A stretch of DNA of 64,000 bases, from the NCBI GenBank assembly GCA_016271365.2, contig CM057459.1, positions 490,867,501 through 490,931,500 on the forward strand, given 5' to 3'. The notes below the pieces were generated by a model. It saw only the letters and a list, made by a program, of their open reading frames with translations. It was not told the origin of the DNA and searched no databases. This DNA comes from Neoceratodus forsteri. Lineage: Eukaryota > Chordata > Ceratodontiformes > Ceratodontidae. Below, piece by piece: positions 55,220 through 64,000 of the stretch (the stretch's first letter is position 1; each line of letters begins with the position of its first letter). Position numbers and translations under genes: made by a program.

Positions 55220-56614
55220 ATGGATATTATGAGGATCATCCATAGTGTGCATCCCACAAGCTGTAGTTTGGATCCTGGACCAACTTCCCTAAGTTTGGAT
55301 TGTTTTGATATCATCAGTCCAGTCCTGGTGCAAATAGTCTGGTGTTCCTTGGAGTCAGGTGAGTTTCCTTGCTCCCTGAAAGAGGTGGTGGTGACACCTC
55401 TCTTGAAGAAAGCTACCTTGGACCCAGACTGTTTCTCAAACTACAGACCTATCTCTAACCTTCCCTTTATCGGGAAGGTTATTGAGAAGGTAGAGGCAGC
55501 CCAATTGGAGGACCATTTAACCATCCATAATATCTACAAATCCTTCCAATCTGGTTTTCGTAAAAGACACAGCACCGAGACTGTGCTGGTTCAGGTGCTT
55601 AATGATCTTCTGAGGGTGAGAGATCAGAAGAGACATTCCATTCTGGTTCTCCTTGATCTCTCGTCAGCTTTTGACACTGTGGATCACCTGGTGTTGTTAA
55701 CATGCCTGAGGCTAATCTGTGGAATGTTGGGAACTGTTTTACAATGGTTCACTTCATTCCTCACTGGGAGATTACAAAGAGTTGTGTCGGGGGTTTATTT
55801 CTCCAGCCCAACTTCTTTGTTGTGTGGGGTGCCTCAGGATTCTGTGCTATCACCCATGTTATTTGCAGTGTACATGCTGCCCCTCGGAGACATTATAAGA
55901 CAGTATGGGCTGTGGTTTCACTGCTATGCAGATGATACCCAGCTATTCTTGTCTTTTGCACCCGACCAGAATGGAGCTCTCGCAGTGTTTAATAACTGCC
56001 TGGAAGAAATCCAAGGTTGGATGGATTCTAGTTGGTTAAAGTTGAACTCAGAGAAGACAGAGGTTTTGGTGGTGGACACAGGTGGTCAGATAGAGAGGTC
56101 GCATGATGGCACGCCCTCTGGAATTTTTCTTGGCGGCGTGTCACTTCCGACCTCTGAATGGGTGCGTAGCCTTGGAATTGTCCTAGATGACAGGCTGACC
56201 CTACAATTTCAAGTGTCGGCCATTGTCAGGACTTCCTTTTACCATCTTAGGAATATTGCCAGGGTTAGGCACCTTGTTCCATCTGACTCTTTGCCAACAT
56301 TGGTCCACGCCTTTGTGTCCTCACGCTTAGACTACTGCAACGCCCTTTACTTTGGGCTTTCTGGGGTTGAAATCCATTCCCTACAGCTGGTGCAGAATGC
56401 TGCAGCCCGGGTTTTGACTGGGACAAGCAGGTCCTGTCATATTACCCCGGTGCTGCGCGAACTGCACTGGCTTCCTATACAGTGGCGGATCACCTTTAAA
56501 GTCATTTTATTGACTTTCAGAGCCCTTCATGATCAGGGTCCGACCTATCTGAAAGAACTTCTGGTGTCTTCTGCCCCGGCCAATCGCTCCGCTCAGCCGA
56601 AGAGGGGTTGTTAG
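55220..56614 (+). CDS. L2 reverse transcriptase, 464-codon open frame
   Basis: An uninterrupted 464-codon frame covering all RT motifs: NYRPISNLPFIGKVIEKV, SGFRKRHSTETVLVQVLNDL, LVLLDLSSAFDTVDH (motif A), GVPQDSVLSPMLFAVYM (motif B, usual GVPQGS with Gly to Asp), HCYADDTQLFLSF (catalytic YADD), GWMDSSWLKLNSEKTEVLVV, LGIVLDDRLTLQFQVSAI, VSSRLDYCNALYFGLS and LVQNAAARVLTGTSR, HITPVLRELHWLPIQWR. It ends at PKRGC with a stop where the family continues; the true C-terminus is in the next frame. Part of a LINE ORF2, not a host gene. The start Met is simply the first in the frame. Confidence 0.85.
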   Translation: MDIMRIIHSVHPTSCSLDPGPTSLSLDCFDIISPVLVQIVWCSLESGEFPCSLKEVVVTPLLKKATLDPDCFSNYRPISNLPFIGKVIEKVEAAQLEDHLTIHNIYKSFQSGFRKRHSTETVLVQVLNDLLRVRDQKRHSILVLLDLSSAFDTVDHLVLLTCLRLICGMLGTVLQWFTSFLTGRLQRVVSGVYFSSPTSLLCGVPQDSVLSPMLFAVYMLPLGDIIRQYGLWFHCYADDTQLFLSFAPDQNGALAVFNNCLEEIQGWMDSSWLKLNSEKTEVLVVDTGGQIERSHDGTPSGIFLGGVSLPTSEWVRSLGIVLDDRLTLQFQVSAIVRTSFYHLRNIARVRHLVPSDSLPTLVHAFVSSRLDYCNALYFGLSGVEIHSLQLVQNAAARVLTGTSRSCHITPVLRELHWLPIQWRITFKVILLTFRALHDQGPTYLKELLVSSAPANRSAQPKRGC

Positions 56615-56790
56615 AGAGTGCAAGAGTGAGTTTAAAATCCTCCGTCAGCAGAGCATTTTCTTATGCTGCACCCTCTCTTTGGAATTCTCTACCACACCGG
56701 TTAAGGGAGTGCACCTCCATGGAGGTATTTAAGAAGAATGTAAAAACTTACCTGTGGCAAATGGCCTTCCTGGAAGATTAAGTTAATTGT
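56608..56790 (+). pseudogene. L2 ORF C-terminus in shifted frame
   Basis: Reads LLESARVSLKSSVSRAFSYA, APSLWNSLPHRLRECTSMEV and FKKNVKTYLWQMAFLED then stop. This is the canonical end of L2 ORF2, shifted by one from the frame ending at 56614. Confidence 0.8.
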
Positions 56791-56962
56791 ATTGTATTAT
56801 GATTCTATGGAATTTTTTTTTATTTTAATATTTGATGTTGTTATGGTATGATTTTATTTATATGTTTTATTAATTTGTATCTGATGTTGCGGTTTTAATA
56901 TGTTCAGCGCCTTGATACGTTGAAAGGCGCTTTATAAATAAAACTATTATTATTATTATTAA

Positions 56963-57570
56963 TCTTTGCAAATTAAAGCTAATGAAGCCAAATACAATAT
57001 ATCTACATGTATTGATGTAATGTTTTTTTATTATCTGAAAATATGGTTGGTATAACATCACCAATGGCCTTTCTATTGTGTTGAAAAGAAAGTTCTTAAA
57101 GAATATAGATACAAATATCATTACAGTAACTTGTAAGTGCCTAGGTACTATTTAATAACAATTTGCCATATGTTAATTTCAAACAATTTAAAACATCATG
57201 GGCTCCATATTCTGATAAATGCACAAGTGCTGTACAAATGTTTATGCCACATTTCCATCTGTGCTTGCTTTGATTGCTGCTGTGTTCAGCAGGATAGTGA
57301 GCCGCACTATCTGACTAAATATTGGACACAGACCTGGGCAGTATATAGTGCACAGAGTATTGCACTGCCCAAAATGGCATAGCACCAAGACCTCTGTGGA
57401 CTATATTCAGCCTGAACATGCAAGTGAGCTCATTTGGCATGCATGGTGCTATGGGAATATTTGCAGGCCCATTATGGGCTCATTTGTATGGGGAACAGTA
57501 GCCCCTTAGTGTCATTGAAATGGAGAAACAGCAAGCCCTAGTCATTAAGTGTGTGTCGACAGCACCAAAC
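56963..57570. other. Unassigned
   Basis: AT-rich to about 57170, then mixed. No recognised element. Confidence 0.35.
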
Positions 57571-57572
57571 AC

Positions 57573-58005
57573 ACCTCCGAGCTGTCATGTCAGTACAATA
57601 CCTTGGAAGTCTGGTGCATCCTCCCAGCCCCCGATTTTTCCTCTGAGCTGTCATTTCAGTACAAATCCATGGTGATTAAGTGTGTCCTCCCACTCCCATC
57701 CATCACTCCTCTGAGCTGTTATTTCAGTACAATACCCTGGTTGTCTAGTGTGTCCCCTACCCCTCAATTGTTCCTCTGCACTGTCATTTCAATAGAATAC
57801 CCTTGTAGTCTAGTTTGTCCCACCACACCCTGATCACTCCTTTGAACTGTCATTTTAGTACAATATGTTGGTGGTCTAATATGTCTGCCAACCCCCAATA
57901 GCACCTCTGAGCATTTTGCAATCATCCTTGGTGTCTAGTGTGCCATCCTACTCCCCAAGTGCCTATTTTGATTATGTAATTATGCCCTGGTGTCCAGTTA
58001 TTCTG
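57573..58005. repeat. Minisatellite, unit about 65 bp
   Basis: About six or seven diverged units of CCTCTGAGCTGTCATTTCAG, TACAATACCCTGGTGGTCTA, GTGTGTCC.. and C-rich end, starting near 57574, 57640, 57710, 57773, 57838 and 57903. Gives a Cys/Ser/Pro-rich frame (57549-57833) that is not a gene. Confidence 0.75.
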
Positions 58006-58279
58006 CCATTGGTCCTTGGAGCTGTTATTATATGTCCTTACTACCATTGCGGTCCCCCATCCCCTAATCACCAATTCACACTGTTTAAAATTAGTCCCCA
58101 GTGGTCTGTGCCCTCCCCAAAAGCCCCTATCTGACCCACCTACTGACATCCCTCCTCCCTGCAACTCCTCATCCCAGTAACTAGACCTCCTCTAAGCTCA
58201 GCGTGGCAACCGGCACAGCCCTTCTCTCACGTCCATGGCTGGCCACCATATGAGCTGTCAATAAGCACACATACAATAG

Positions 58280-58600
58280 AAAAGCTTATAAGAATAAGAC
58301 CACTATAAGAAACTGCAACAAATTAGCAGGGGATACAGTCAGGAGGGATGCCAGCAAGTACAATTTTCATAAAGGGTAGTAGAGGGATGGAATTAGCTCC
58401 CAGAGGGGCTTGTTAATACAGAAACCATGGAAAGTTTCAAGAGGAGGTGGTATAGGAACAGGGGCCAGGTGAGGAGGGACAGGAGAGGAACATGGAATGA
58501 CATAAAAATCTAAGGATCATGTACTTTCGTGCCTAGTAGACATGATAGAATGCAATCTTTCTTTTACTGGCACACATCTATGTTTCTATGCTACATGTTG
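58280..58600 (+). mobile_element. CR1 LINE, C-terminal and 3'UTR fragment
   Basis: With shifts it reads RDASKYNFHKG, RDGISSQRG, ETMESFKRRWYRNRGQ, the CR1 C-terminal box, followed by a 3'UTR ending CTATGTTTCTATG near 58590. Truncated 5'. Confidence 0.6.
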
Positions 58601-59372
58601 TAAAGTTTCCTTCTCACACATTATATACTTATACAATATTTTCTTCCTCTGGTATTCTCTCTGTTATACACAGTTGCTTATTTATTTTTCATCTGTTAAA
58701 TACAGGGGTCAAAGACAGCAGAAAGTATTGATACTCTGCATAAAATTGGTATAAAGCACCTCTTAAACAAAATCTTAATAAAAAAAACATGATATATAGT
58801 CTAGATCAGTAATTCAACAAATAGTAGCCCTTGCATCACCAAGTACCCTCTCCCAGATCACTGAGTACCCCCTTCCTTAAATCCCAGATTAAAAATATTT
58901 CTAATCCTTCCATAAAAAGTAAACAGTGCAAACTGAACTTAATTCTTCAAAGGTCAAAAAAATATAAAACAGCACTCTTACAGTAACACATTTATAAAGC
59001 AAAATTATAAAAATATTTTTTATTTAAAATTTGTTGTCCAGGACAGACACACTGACCTAAACCTTGCTTCCTGTTACAAACTAGAGAGGTGGACATTTCA
59101 AGGGGTGAAAAAAAAACAAAACAGCATAGATTCAAATTTAGAAAAAGGAAATACTGTAATTATTGTGCTGCAGCTTCTATAATTGCTTAGATTTTATAAT
59201 ATGATTGTTTTCTTATTTATTAATTCATTTATAAACTAATTTATAAATTTACCAATAGGTATGGTTTTATTTTGTATACTACAATGTGCAGCTCTAGGAG
59301 TTTTTGAAGGGTGCTTTCCAAATACTAATTAATTCTTTATAGCATCCAAATCAGTGCAGACAAAAATAAATC
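58601..59372 (-). other. AT-rich DNA with a short LINE-tail fragment
   Basis: 59005-59080 (TTTTATTTAAAATTTGTTGT, CCAGGACAGACACACTGACC) resembles the minus-strand 3' ends at 24050 and 36150. Otherwise AT-rich, no frame. Confidence 0.4.
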
Positions 59373-59374
59373 TA

Positions 59375-59530
59375 ACAGCAGTAATTAACTGGTTAATATA
59401 AATTAAATTAAAAACATTAAATCTGTCAAAAAAGAAAAGTTAAGGGAAAAAGGGCAGCAATTAACTGATTAATATAAATTAAATTGAAAGCATTAAATCT
59501 GTCAAAAAAAGTAAAGTTAAGGGAAAAAGA
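59375..59530. repeat. 76-bp tandem duplication
   Basis: AATTAACTGGTTAATATAAA at 59383 and AATTAACTGATTAATATAAA at 59459. Both are followed by ATTAAATCTGTCAAAAAA and AAAGTTAAGGGAAAAA. Two copies, few differences. Confidence 0.85.
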
Positions 59531-59912
59531 GCAACAATAACACTGTCTGTGGCCAGATTAGAAAATACTTTTATGGACATCTTGCTTTTCCAAAACATGG
59601 ATCACATTTTAGTAGCCAAGTTACAGAAAATATGAAGCCATATCAGGATTAGTAGTTAAAAAATATTGTAAGCATAATTTGCACCCATAAAATTGTATCA
59701 CCAGTCACAATTGTTATGCTCTGTGCCTAGCACACACTGTATGGATTCCTCAGTGTGACTGTGACACAATTTAAATTGCCATTTCAGATGCTGGTGTGTA
59801 ATACTGTCTGTGTGAAATGCCTATACATATCCTAGTAAACACCCACAAATGTTACAATACAATTTTAAATTAAGTTAAAGATAAGCATTACATTTTGTTG
59901 TACAGGGAGGAC

Positions 59913-59997
59913 ACAGTAGATAGATAGGTAGATAGATAGACAGATAGATAGATATATAGATAGACAGACAGACAGACAGATAGACAGACAGATACAG

Positions 59998-60089
<92 letters not shown>

Positions 60090-60113
60090 TAGACAGACAG
60101 ACAAATACTGTAT
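59913..60113. repeat. (GATA)n/(GACA)n microsatellite, about 200 bp
   Basis: Long uninterrupted blocks of GATA and GACA units. Bkm-type GATA/GACA arrays are known in vertebrate genomes. Translation gives YLSI/CLSV repeats, not a gene. Flanked on the right by CR1. Confidence 0.95.
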
Positions 60114-60419
60114 TCCAAGGAGAGACTGGAAGCCAAGTTAGTAGTGACAGCTGTTGACAACACTAAAACCTCACAAAACATACATAGAAGGAGAAAGTCA
60201 AAGGGTGGGGGGACTGAACTCCAGAATATGGTGATAGGGAATAATCTGTGAGAGGGCCATAGGTGACAACTGAAATCCTGAATAAGTACTTTGCAATGGT
60301 GCTAATCAAATTAGGTTCAGGGGGGGGCTGTTCATTTTAAGAGCCCATGGTAACAGAGATAGCCATTAAGCAGTGCCTTGAGATACTACATGACAAAAGG
60401 TATTACCTGCCACATAAAT

Positions 60420-60500
60420 TGCCTTGTTTCCTGCAGTAACTCTGCTGTACAGTATGCTGCAGTATTGTGTTGCATCCTGGCTGGCACCACTGTATGTTCT
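60420..60500 (+). repeat. Dispersed repeat (copy B)
   Basis: ACAGTATGCTGCAGTATTGT, GTTGCATCCTGGCTGGCACC and ACTGTATG; related to 49395-49545 and 61608-61750. Confidence 0.55.
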
Positions 60501-60840
60501 AAATTTCAGGAAAAGCTTGCAGTAGTCTTTCATGAGTTTCTCTGGACAAGTGTAGTGCAGGAAGACTGGAAAGTGGCCAGTGTGGTCCCCAACTTAAAGA
60601 AGGGGTAAAGTTGAACACGGACAACTCCAGGTCAGACAGCCTGACATTGTTGCTGGGAGAGTTTCTGGAAACCCTTATCAAGGACAGAATGATGGCACAC
60701 TTGATTGAGGTCAAGACTCTTGCTTCATTTGCACATGGCTTTTTAAGGAGCAGATCATGCCAAACTAACCTGATTATCTTTTTCAGGGGATGGTCAGGGT
60801 GGTTGACAGTGTCAGGGCCATAGATGTAATCTATTTGAAC

Positions 60841-61075
60841 TTATTTGTTTATTTCAACATTTTCACCAGGAAAGGCATAATGAGCTGATAACAGCTTGTT
60901 TCCACATGTGTCAGGGGCAGAGGGAAAGGAGGGCAATGAAAAAATCAAAAACAAAAATTACATAATAGGTAGAATAAGAATTAAGCATCATAACTAAGCA
61001 TCATACATAGGCAATTTATGTAAGGATGAAGTAAAATGAACTATGAGTGAGGTTCTGGAGGGGAATACCAGTGTT
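60841..61075 (-). mobile_element. LINE 3'-end fragment (2A-type group)
   Basis: TTATTTGTTTATTTCAACAT, TTTCACCAGGAAAGGCATAA, TGAGCTGATAACAGC is the reverse complement of the 3' end seen at 24050 and 36150. Inserted within CR1 motif A. No coding sequence. Confidence 0.65.
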
Positions 61076-61389
61076 AGAGAATGCCATTCAAGAAGTACAA
61101 TTCAGCAAGGTATCTGACACTAATACACATTATATGCTACTGGACAAAGTGCAACAGCGCTGTATACACAACAGGGATGAGAAAATGGTGAATGTATGAA
61201 AATAAACTACCCACAAATTGGAAGGTTAAATTTTTTCAAAAGAAAACAGCAATAAAATTGCACATCACACTGAACGAGTCACAACTTACTTTTTATTGAA
61301 GGCAAAATGGTAGTGTAAAAATGCCAAAGGACTCAATTAAGAATCTTTGTATTGTTTTCTTATGCAGCTCCTTAGTATAGTTGGTGGCA

Positions 61390-61600
61390 CCTTTAAAGGG
61401 ATGGTGTGCATGGTTTTCATTCATTTGTATTTATTTCAAACCAAACTATATTTTCCTGCCAAATTTGGGTCGAAAGTTCATTCTGGTTTGAAATAAAATA
61501 TGAACCAAGCACAAATGAACCTAAAAAAGGTACAAATAGGGAAGAACTACCCCATGCACTTTTAACACCTAGGACATCCCCTATATCAGCCAAGTGCAAT
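61390..61600. repeat. Inverted-repeat segment, possible hAT-like MITE
   Basis: 61397 reads AGGGATGGTGTGCATGG, near to the hAT end at 42271 (AGGGCTGTGCATGG). Next, ATTTATTTCAAACC (61428-61442) and GGTTTGAAATAAAAT (61487-61501) form an inverted repeat. 61517-61580 has a relative at 62650-62730 (ATGAACCT.AAAAAAG.., CCCATGCA.TTTT). No ORF. Confidence 0.4.
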
Positions 61601-61607
61601 ATAGCAC

Positions 61608-61750
61608 CTCGCAATATTACTGCAGAGTGCTGCAGTATGCTGCAGTGAATAGTGTAATTCAATAGCAATTAGTCCCCTTTGTCATGCAATAGTTTGTGAC
61701 ATATCATTTACTACTGCAAGGTATTATATTGCATCATGGCTGGCACCACT
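61608..61750 (+). repeat. Dispersed repeat (copy C)
   Basis: GAGTGCTGCAGTATGCTGCA, GTGTAATTCAATAGCAATTA, ATTGCATCATGGCTGGCACC. Longest match to 49395-49545; ends where the LINE at 61753 begins. Confidence 0.6.
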
Positions 61751-61752
61751 GT

Positions 61753-62640
61753 ATATTTCTTCAAACGTTTTATCATGAAAGACATGCTGAGCTGGTAACA
61801 GCTCATTTCTAGATGCACCTTAGGGGGGTGGTACTGTAGCAGAAGAGACAAGAAAATCTTGTTGCACAAACAACAATTTCTGGTGCAAAGTAATACTGCA
61901 CAGATAAAATAAGGCGCAAGAGTACAATATAGTAACAGTTGTGAAAACGATATTAACTTACTGCATAATAATACAGTACAAACAAGGTGTCTAAGGCTGA
62001 AGAAATTGCTCTTGAACTGGAGCAGTGAGTAATTCCATAAACACTGTGTAAGTATTGGGGAAGGTATGCAGGGAGGGATCATAGTGCAAGGCAGGGCTTC
62101 AGTGAGCCATGGGAGAAGGTAGGTGGGTGTTCACTTAAAAAATGAGGTCAGGAACAGTTGCAGGAATATATTGTAAAGTCAGGAATAAGAGACTTCAGAA
62201 TGAGGAATTAGAGGAGATGGATGTGGAAGAGAGGACAAGAGCTTAGAGAAAGGATATGAGAAGGACATGTAACCAACAGTAGATTCCCTGGGGTGGGGGA
62301 AGGGAATGAGAATCAGTGTTATGGGGTGAATAGGAGAAAGTAAAGGAATCAGAGGAGAGTGGTAAGATCTAAGGCAAGCTAGAATTTGGATATGAAGGAT
62401 GCACAGTGGCTGAGGTGCCTAACATTAAGAGAGGGGAGGGAGAGGGAGAGGGAGAAATATAGAGTGCAGTGATGGGTACAAGGGGGACAGTCCAGGACAA
62501 AATGGCAGAATAAGTGAAAGATGGGGATCCAGTCTGGTGAAGATGGACTTGGGAGTGGTGCTGTAGATGATGTAGTACAAAATAGGGAGGGTCTTCTTTG
62601 GGCAAGGAACAAGCACTTGATGCTGTCAAAGTCCAGTTGG
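61753..62640 (-). mobile_element. LINE of the 2A-type group, 3' part
   Basis: 3'UTR from 61753 (complement of TTTTATCATGAAAGACATGC, TGAGCTGGTAACAGC). The minus-strand coding remnant at 62369-62629 (HHLQHHSQVHLHQTGSPSF, FCHFVLDCPP, HHCTLYFSLSL) parallels FCHFALDCPLRTHHCSLYQS of the copy at 36905-37228. 5'-truncated near 62640. Confidence 0.65.
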
Positions 62641-63690
62641 TATCAATACATGAACCTCAAAAAAGTGCAAACAGGAAGGAACTGCCCCCATGCATTTTTG
62701 GCACTTGGACATTCCCAAGGTGTCAATGCATGCTACTGGTCACATCCTTGTGTTCATGTGCGCTTGCTCACTTAAGCAGTAACTGAAGGCTCAGCACAGC
62801 TCAAAAGCATCAAGAAAGTATACAGAAAACAAAAATCAACACTTAGCAGTTGTATGTGCTCTAGTGATCGTAACACAAGTATTGCATTTGTTGCAGTAAT
62901 AACAGACATGTTACATGGTGGTCTAGTTTAACTACTTGTCGCCATATATTTGACAATTGTCTCTTTTCTTTTCTATAAAGTAGGCTGATACTTTTGGATG
63001 ACTTGCTATTTTTTCTCATTTAAAAAAATTGTTGGAAATAACATGGATGCATCCTCAGGTAGGATTTGCTGAGGGGATAGTCACACCAGGCTCCTGCTTT
63101 AACCAGGGAGAATGATCAGAGCCAGACATTCTTGGAGACCACACAGTGCCTAAAGAAACTGGGTGGCTCCAAGTGGATGCAGGCCTTAATGAACCTGGAA
63201 CCCAGACTGCAGAACATCACTAGTGCCAGCAGTGGTGAAGGGGCCAACAGGTCTGATGCAGCAAGATAGCCAGGTCAAGACATGAATGTAACCAGACAAC
63301 TGTAGCCCTTTAAGAAGCTGTTGGAGCCTGTAGTGCAGGAGGCTAGGAAAAGAAACAGGCTACAAAGCAAGCCAAAGAAGTGGAAGGTGAAGACAACAGC
63401 ATAACGTGGTATGAGGGTACGGCAGATGTCCCAGTGACTGATGGCAGCTCATGGCGGACAGACGAGGACAGATCTGGAGGACATGCAAACTCTCAAAAAG
63501 TTAGCACAACTGTCAGATGTTGAGTACACATGTGATGAGGGCTAGGGGTGGAGTCACACAAGCCATTTCTGTGGTGTTAGAACACAAGTGATGGCCAACT
63601 GCCCACCAAAATGCAGAGGGGTGGAGGCTGCAGTGCCCAAGGAGGGCACTCCTCCATTTTGAAGGGTTCTTGGGCAGCAGGAATGATTGC
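62641..63690. other. Unassigned
   Basis: 62650-62730 resembles 61517-61580. 63060-63520 is GC-richer but holds no frame over 100 codons or recognised domain. Confidence 0.3.
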
Positions 63691-63965
63691 CCCATGTCTA
63701 TTCCATCAGGATGGTCTAAAATACTGACCCATAGTAGGCTTGGTGGGGCAGCCCACTTCACTTCAGTTGTACCGTAAGAGGGGAACAAACCCATTACATC
63801 ATGTCCCATGGGGAGGGGTGGGTCAGCTTGCTACCACTTTGCCTAAGGGGGAACTTTCCTGCTATAGTAAGCCCCATGGGTGGGTTGAGCCAACTCAATG
63901 CAGCTCTTCCATAGGGGAGAACAAATCTTCCACAATGGCCATACATGCCATGGGTGACAATGTAG
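63690..63965. repeat. Degenerate tandem repeat, unit about 70 bp
   Basis: Three or four poor units marked by CCCATGGGG/CCCATGGGT (about 63805, 63875, 63948) and by AAGAGGGGAAC, AAGGGGGAAC, TAGGGGAGAAC (about 63775, 63843, 63912). It may continue beyond the window. Confidence 0.5.
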
Positions 63966-64000
63966 AAATCATGGCCACACATGGGGCCTTATTTGTAGAG

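Larger units (their letters stand above)
53660..56962 (+). mobile_element. L2 LINE, nearly full length, best preserved
   Basis: Plus-strand L2 with endonuclease (53983-54600), linker (54692-55210), RT (55220-56614), C-terminus in a shifted frame (56608-56780) and the classic L2 3' end: GCGCCTTGATACGTTGAAAG, GCGCTTTATAAATAAAACTA and TTA repeats to about 56962. The 5' leader from about 53660 is approximate. It is the youngest-looking LINE in the window: only three or four frame breaks over 2.8 kb. No ORF1 was recognised upstream. Confidence 0.85.
60200..61200 (+). mobile_element. CR1 LINE, linker and RT start, split twice
   Basis: [13 protein letters not shown] (about 60270) is the linker end. 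After the dispersed repeat at 60420-60500, RT reads VVQEDWKVASVVPNLKKG, TLIKDRMMAHLIE, FAHGFLRSRSCQTNLIIFF and a broken motif A ending YLN at about 60838. A LINE 3'-end fragment (60841-61075) interrupts, and FSKVSDT with LLDKVQ resumes at 61095. So the CR1 predates both intruders. Many stops. Confidence 0.65.

Noticed and set aside
55220..56614. A host gene in the 464-codon frame
   Set aside because: Every motif is L2 reverse transcriptase, with endonuclease upstream and an L2 3' tail downstream.
59865..60181. Frames of YLSI and CLSV repeats
   Set aside because: Pure GATA/GACA microsatellite.

Overview
This window looks like gene-poor, repeat-saturated nuclear DNA from a vertebrate with a large genome. 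I see no host protein-coding exon, rRNA or free-standing tRNA gene that I can defend. Almost all coding signal is decayed transposable-element sequence: CR1 and L2 LINEs, a third group of CR1/L2-like LINEs whose ORF opens with a 2A-like peptide, Penelope-like elements (PLEs) with a GIY-YIG endonuclease, a BED-finger hAT transposon, TTAA-flanked MITEs, tRNA-headed SINEs, a MIR/CORE-like SINE and an L1-type ORF1 scrap. This mixture, with T2-like TTAA MITEs of the kind described in Xenopus, fits an amphibian or lobe-finned fish, but the species cannot be fixed from the sequence alone.

Layout. 1-9205 is a three-level nest: a plus-strand CR1 is split by a minus-strand L2, and that L2 is split in its last codons by a 7.0 kb PLE. 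The PLE consists of an inverted partial copy (649-3594) head-to-head with a longer copy between short direct repeats (3601-7679), and the whole is bounded by a 14-bp duplicated target. 9210-9840 holds a LINE tail and a second PLE endonuclease scrap. 10428-15560 is a minus-strand CR1 with ORF1 (SGNH esterase), endonuclease and reverse transcriptase (RT). 16440-23306 is a plus-strand 2A-type LINE broken by two hairpin-bearing GC-rich insertions, a CR1 and a SINE. 24050-28200 is a minus-strand LINE of a related family, split by a plus-strand CR1 (24430-25939). 28474-32288 holds a foldback element, a T2-like MITE that has swallowed a LINE, and a second TTAA MITE.

33370-35045 is a tandem duplication (period about 835 bp) containing 80-bp subrepeats. 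36118-40900 is another minus-strand 2A-type LINE. 42270-47105 is a hAT element. 47464-49395 is a 54-bp minisatellite interrupted by two LINE tails and followed by a second hAT-like N-terminal region. 51957-52555 is a 297-bp tandem repeat. 53660-56962 is the best-preserved L2, with a 464-codon open RT frame. The last 7 kb holds a 65-bp minisatellite, CR1 and LINE fragments, a 200-bp GATA/GACA microsatellite and unassigned DNA.

The elements do not form a pathway. Their value is the order of insertion, readable from who interrupts whom. The most unusual items are the PLE inverted composite with its shared internal stop codon, hammerhead-like motifs at two PLE-like 3' ends, the 2A-like LINE N-termini, and two hairpin-bearing insertions in one LINE.
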